DNA from: Spirochaeta isovalerica
GTDB taxonomy: Bacteria; Spirochaetota; Spirochaetia; DSM-2461
DNA: 64,000 bases
Direction: 5' to 3'
NCBI RefSeq assembly: GCF_014207565.1
Contig: NZ_JACHGJ010000005.1
Location: 62,001 to 126,000, forward strand
In this document: one piece after another, positions 61,990 to 64,000 of the stretch
Layout: each line of letters starts with the position of its first letter
Position numbering within the stretch: position 1 is the first letter of the stretch
Program-made: the position numbers and the translations under genes
The notes under the pieces: model-generated
The model's database searches: none
Seen by the model: the letters and a program-made list of their open reading frames with translations, nothing else
What the model was told of the DNA's origin: nothing

Positions 61990-63362
61990 AAAAAGTGTAC
62001 ATAATGATTTCAGGATTGATAATGCTGATGGCCCCTCTCGCGGCCCAGACAGAAGTCATAACTATCGATAAGGCAATTCAGTTGCTTCACATGAACAACC
62101 TGGACATCAAAGCCAAGGCTTTTGATTTGAAGGTTGCCGAGAGGAACAGGAAAACGGTTTGGAATAACTTTCTGCCGACGCTGGGGGTCTCTGCCGGATC
62201 GGCACTGATGATGAACCCGGGATATATGGAGTCAGTTACAGATTACTCAAATTTTCCATCAGTGGTTACCATAGACGAACCCGCCGGACCGGACGACGCC
62301 AGATTGGGTCTCGATGTGAGCTTCAACGCCCAGCTTATGATCAACACGGCACTGGGAGCGGGAATCAGAAACTATGTTCTACAGTACGAAGCCGGGGAGA
62401 TATCCTATGAAATGGCTGTCAAAGGGCTGGAAATGAATACCAAGATCCAGTTCTACAGCCTTCTCAATATGCAGGAACAGATCAAGATCATGACAAAAGG
62501 AATCGATCTGGCGGAAAAGCGCTACCTGCAGGTGCAGGAGAACTACCGCAACGGCCTTATCCCCGAACTTGATGTTCTGCGGACCCAGGTCGGTTACGAA
62601 AGCCAGAAACCGGGACTGTCCACTATGAAAACCCAGTACCAGAATATGCTTATGGGTTTCAAAGTCATGCTGGGAATCGATATGAACCAGGAAGTTGAAC
62701 TTGATGGTTCCCTCGACATAGACACGTACCGTTTCGACGGAGACGATCTGATTGAAAAGTACCTCGGCAAATCCCTGAGCCTGAAAGCAATGAACAAAAA
62801 TCTGGAAGTGCTGGAAAATACGAAAAAGATGCAGTCTCTCTACGCCTGGACACCGACACTTATGCTGGGTTACAACCTGACTGCAGCCAGCTATAACCCC
62901 TGGGCCAGAGACTATCCCACCGAGACGGACTCCTGGTCATTCCCCGATGATTTCGGAACAATAACTCTGGGACTTTCCATCAACCTCGACAACTACATCC
63001 CCGGATCAAAAAAGAGCGTGGAAATCAACAACATGAAAGACCAGATCGCCCAGCTGAAACTGTCGATCCAGCAGTCTGCCCTCCAGGCGGAAGTGGATGT
63101 TCTCAATACACTGTCCAAGCTGGAAAACTCCATTCAGCAGCTCGAAGCCAACAGGCTGAACGTGGAACTGGCCCGCAAAGCCTACGAGATGACCAGCGAA
63201 GCCTACAATCTGGGAACCAAGGAACTGCTCGATGTTGAGTCCGCACAGAATGACCTTCTCAGCGCCGAAGCGAAAGTGCTGGGAGAGCAGTTCAACTATC
63301 TTTCCGGGCTTCTGAACCTGGAATACACATTAAATACGTCTATTGAGGAGATTTTGAAATAA
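61986..63362 (+). CDS. TolC-family outer-membrane efflux protein
   Basis: 458 residues, signal peptide (1-20, PLAAQ). Two internally similar halves of long amphipathic helices (LAEKRYLQVQENYRNGLIPELDVL; ELARKAYEMTSEAYNLGTKELLDVE), as in TolC trimers. Ribosome site AGGAGA. Would form the outer-membrane duct for the efflux pump encoded from here to beyond the window. Confidence 0.93.
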   Translation: MKKVYIMISGLIMLMAPLAAQTEVITIDKAIQLLHMNNLDIKAKAFDLKVAERNRKTVWNNFLPTLGVSAGSALMMNPGYMESVTDYSNFPSVVTIDEPAGPDDARLGLDVSFNAQLMINTALGAGIRNYVLQYEAGEISYEMAVKGLEMNTKIQFYSLLNMQEQIKIMTKGIDLAEKRYLQVQENYRNGLIPELDVLRTQVGYESQKPGLSTMKTQYQNMLMGFKVMLGIDMNQEVELDGSLDIDTYRFDGDDLIEKYLGKSLSLKAMNKNLEVLENTKKMQSLYAWTPTLMLGYNLTAASYNPWARDYPTETDSWSFPDDFGTITLGLSINLDNYIPGSKKSVEINNMKDQIAQLKLSIQQSALQAEVDVLNTLSKLENSIQQLEANRLNVELARKAYEMTSEAYNLGTKELLDVESAQNDLLSAEAKVLGEQFNYLSGLLNLEYTLNTSIEEILK

Positions 63363-63364
63363 TA

Positions 63365-64000
63365 ATGAGCGATACGGAAAAGAAAAAAAGCAAAATACCG
63401 GGACTGTTGATTACCCTCGCGGTTCTGGTATTGGCCATAGGTACGGTTTACGTTCTCAGAGAACGGAACAAAACAGCCCAGGCTGAGCTGGCATCGGAAG
63501 CGACTGTCGAAACCGAACAGGTTTTCGCCGTCAACACGACGCCGGCCACCGAAGGGCGCATTATGGATTACCTCTATGTCAACGGAGATATTGTCTCCGG
63601 AGATGTGGTGGATGTCTATCCCGATACGGCGGGAAAACTCACCGATATCCGCGTATCCACAGGCGACAGAGTGAAAAAAGGCGACCTGCTGGCCTATGTA
63701 GACCCATCGCGCCCGGGAATGAATTTCACAAACAGCCCGGTTTACAGCCCCATCAGCGGTACCGTAACCTCTTTCCCGGGAAATGAAGGCTCGACTGTGG
63801 CCGGACAGTCTCCCATCGCCACGATCGGAGACCTGAGCAACCTTCAGGTCAGATCCTATATATCGGAACGTAAAATTTCCATGATCGCACTGGGTATGCC
63901 GGCGAAACTGACCTTCGAAGCCTATCCCGGCGAGACATTTCTGGCGCGGATTACGGAAATCAGCCCTGTGGTTGACCCCTCGTCCCGTTCCATGGAGATC
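63365..64000 (+). CDS. RND-type membrane fusion protein (periplasmic adaptor), 3' end cut
   Basis: The ATG at 63365 lies 2 bp after the tolC-like stop; 212 codons are visible and the frame is open at the window edge. N-terminal membrane anchor (about 12-31). Barrel-sandwich/lipoyl halves DVYPDTAGKLTDIRVSTGDRVKKGD and YSPISGTVTSFPGNEGSTVAGQ are joined with almost no coiled-coil hairpin, followed by a beta-barrel domain. The short hairpin is a visible peculiarity. It links TolC to an inner-membrane pump expected just outside the window. Confidence 0.9.
   Translation, partial: MSDTEKKKSKIPGLLITLAVLVLAIGTVYVLRERNKTAQAELASEATVETEQVFAVNTTPATEGRIMDYLYVNGDIVSGDVVDVYPDTAGKLTDIRVSTGDRVKKGDLLAYVDPSRPGMNFTNSPVYSPISGTVTSFPGNEGSTVAGQSPIATIGDLSNLQVRSYISERKISMIALGMPAKLTFEAYPGETFLARITEISPVVDPSSRSMEI

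Overview
The window looks like chromosome from a free-living, diderm, chemotactic bacterium, most probably a spirochaete of the Spirochaeta/Oceanispirochaeta type. The supports are protein style (secreted binding protein with an AGGSQE mature end, HD-GYP and DRTGG proteins, NfeD/FloA pair), outer-membrane genes (usher, TolC, beta-barrels) and the general look of the housekeeping proteins. No rRNA or other decisive marker is present, so the taxonomic call is an inference. Genes are densely packed on both strands, with frequent start/stop overlaps and several convergent gene pairs that overlap at their 3' ends. There is no CRISPR array, insertion sequence or prophage.

Layout. 1-3.1 kb: a hybrid histidine kinase cut by the left edge, and an EamA transporter. 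3.4-14 kb: three large surface or secreted proteins: a barrel/transglutaminase/TPR protein, a 1745-residue Ig-like lipoprotein, and a convergent lipoprotein with 11 InlB-type B repeats. 14.2-15.4 kb: two small lipoproteins. 15.3-18.6 kb (minus): cheY-like, alaX-like and lysC, the last behind a lysine riboswitch. 18.7-23.5 kb: lipA, secreted GH13 amylase, EamA transporter, then lipase and barrel protein on the minus strand. 23.6-28.3 kb: NhaC-type antiporter, divergent from a complete polar amino-acid ABC transporter. 28.3-37.2 kb: mostly minus-strand genes (rRNA methyltransferase, DRTGG protein with a duplicated tail, M3 peptidase, dus, nfeD-floA-small membrane protein, GAF/HD-GYP, Dabb). 37.4-39.8 kb: rpsD and umuDC.

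39.8-46.5 kb is the most distinctive block. A sigma-54 enhancer-binding response regulator is followed by a palindromic candidate enhancer site, a good -24/-12 promoter, and a four-gene archaic (Csu/SCPU-like) chaperone-usher pilus operon: subunit, chaperone, usher with an extra N-terminal domain, and tip adhesin. rlmN follows directly.

47.5-52.8 kb: pterin/folate genes (folE, a pteridine-reductase-like SDR, 5-formyl-THF cyclo-ligase), two unknown genes sharing a 64-bp divergent promoter region, and rarA with a long C-terminal extension. 52.9-53.4 kb: five tRNA genes (His, Arg, Lys, Leu, Gly) ending in a strong terminator. 53.5-59.2 kb: tig-clpP-clpX-lon. 59.3-60.7 kb: a small exported protein and nrnA. 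60.8-64 kb: an efflux operon (double-TetR regulator, TolC-like protein, membrane fusion protein cut by the right edge) behind a 35-bp palindromic operator.

A theme across the window is that many promoter-proximal genes have no Shine-Dalgarno sequence and instead a -10 element 6-7 nt before the ATG, suggesting leaderless mRNAs. Genes inside operons usually do have Shine-Dalgarno sequences.
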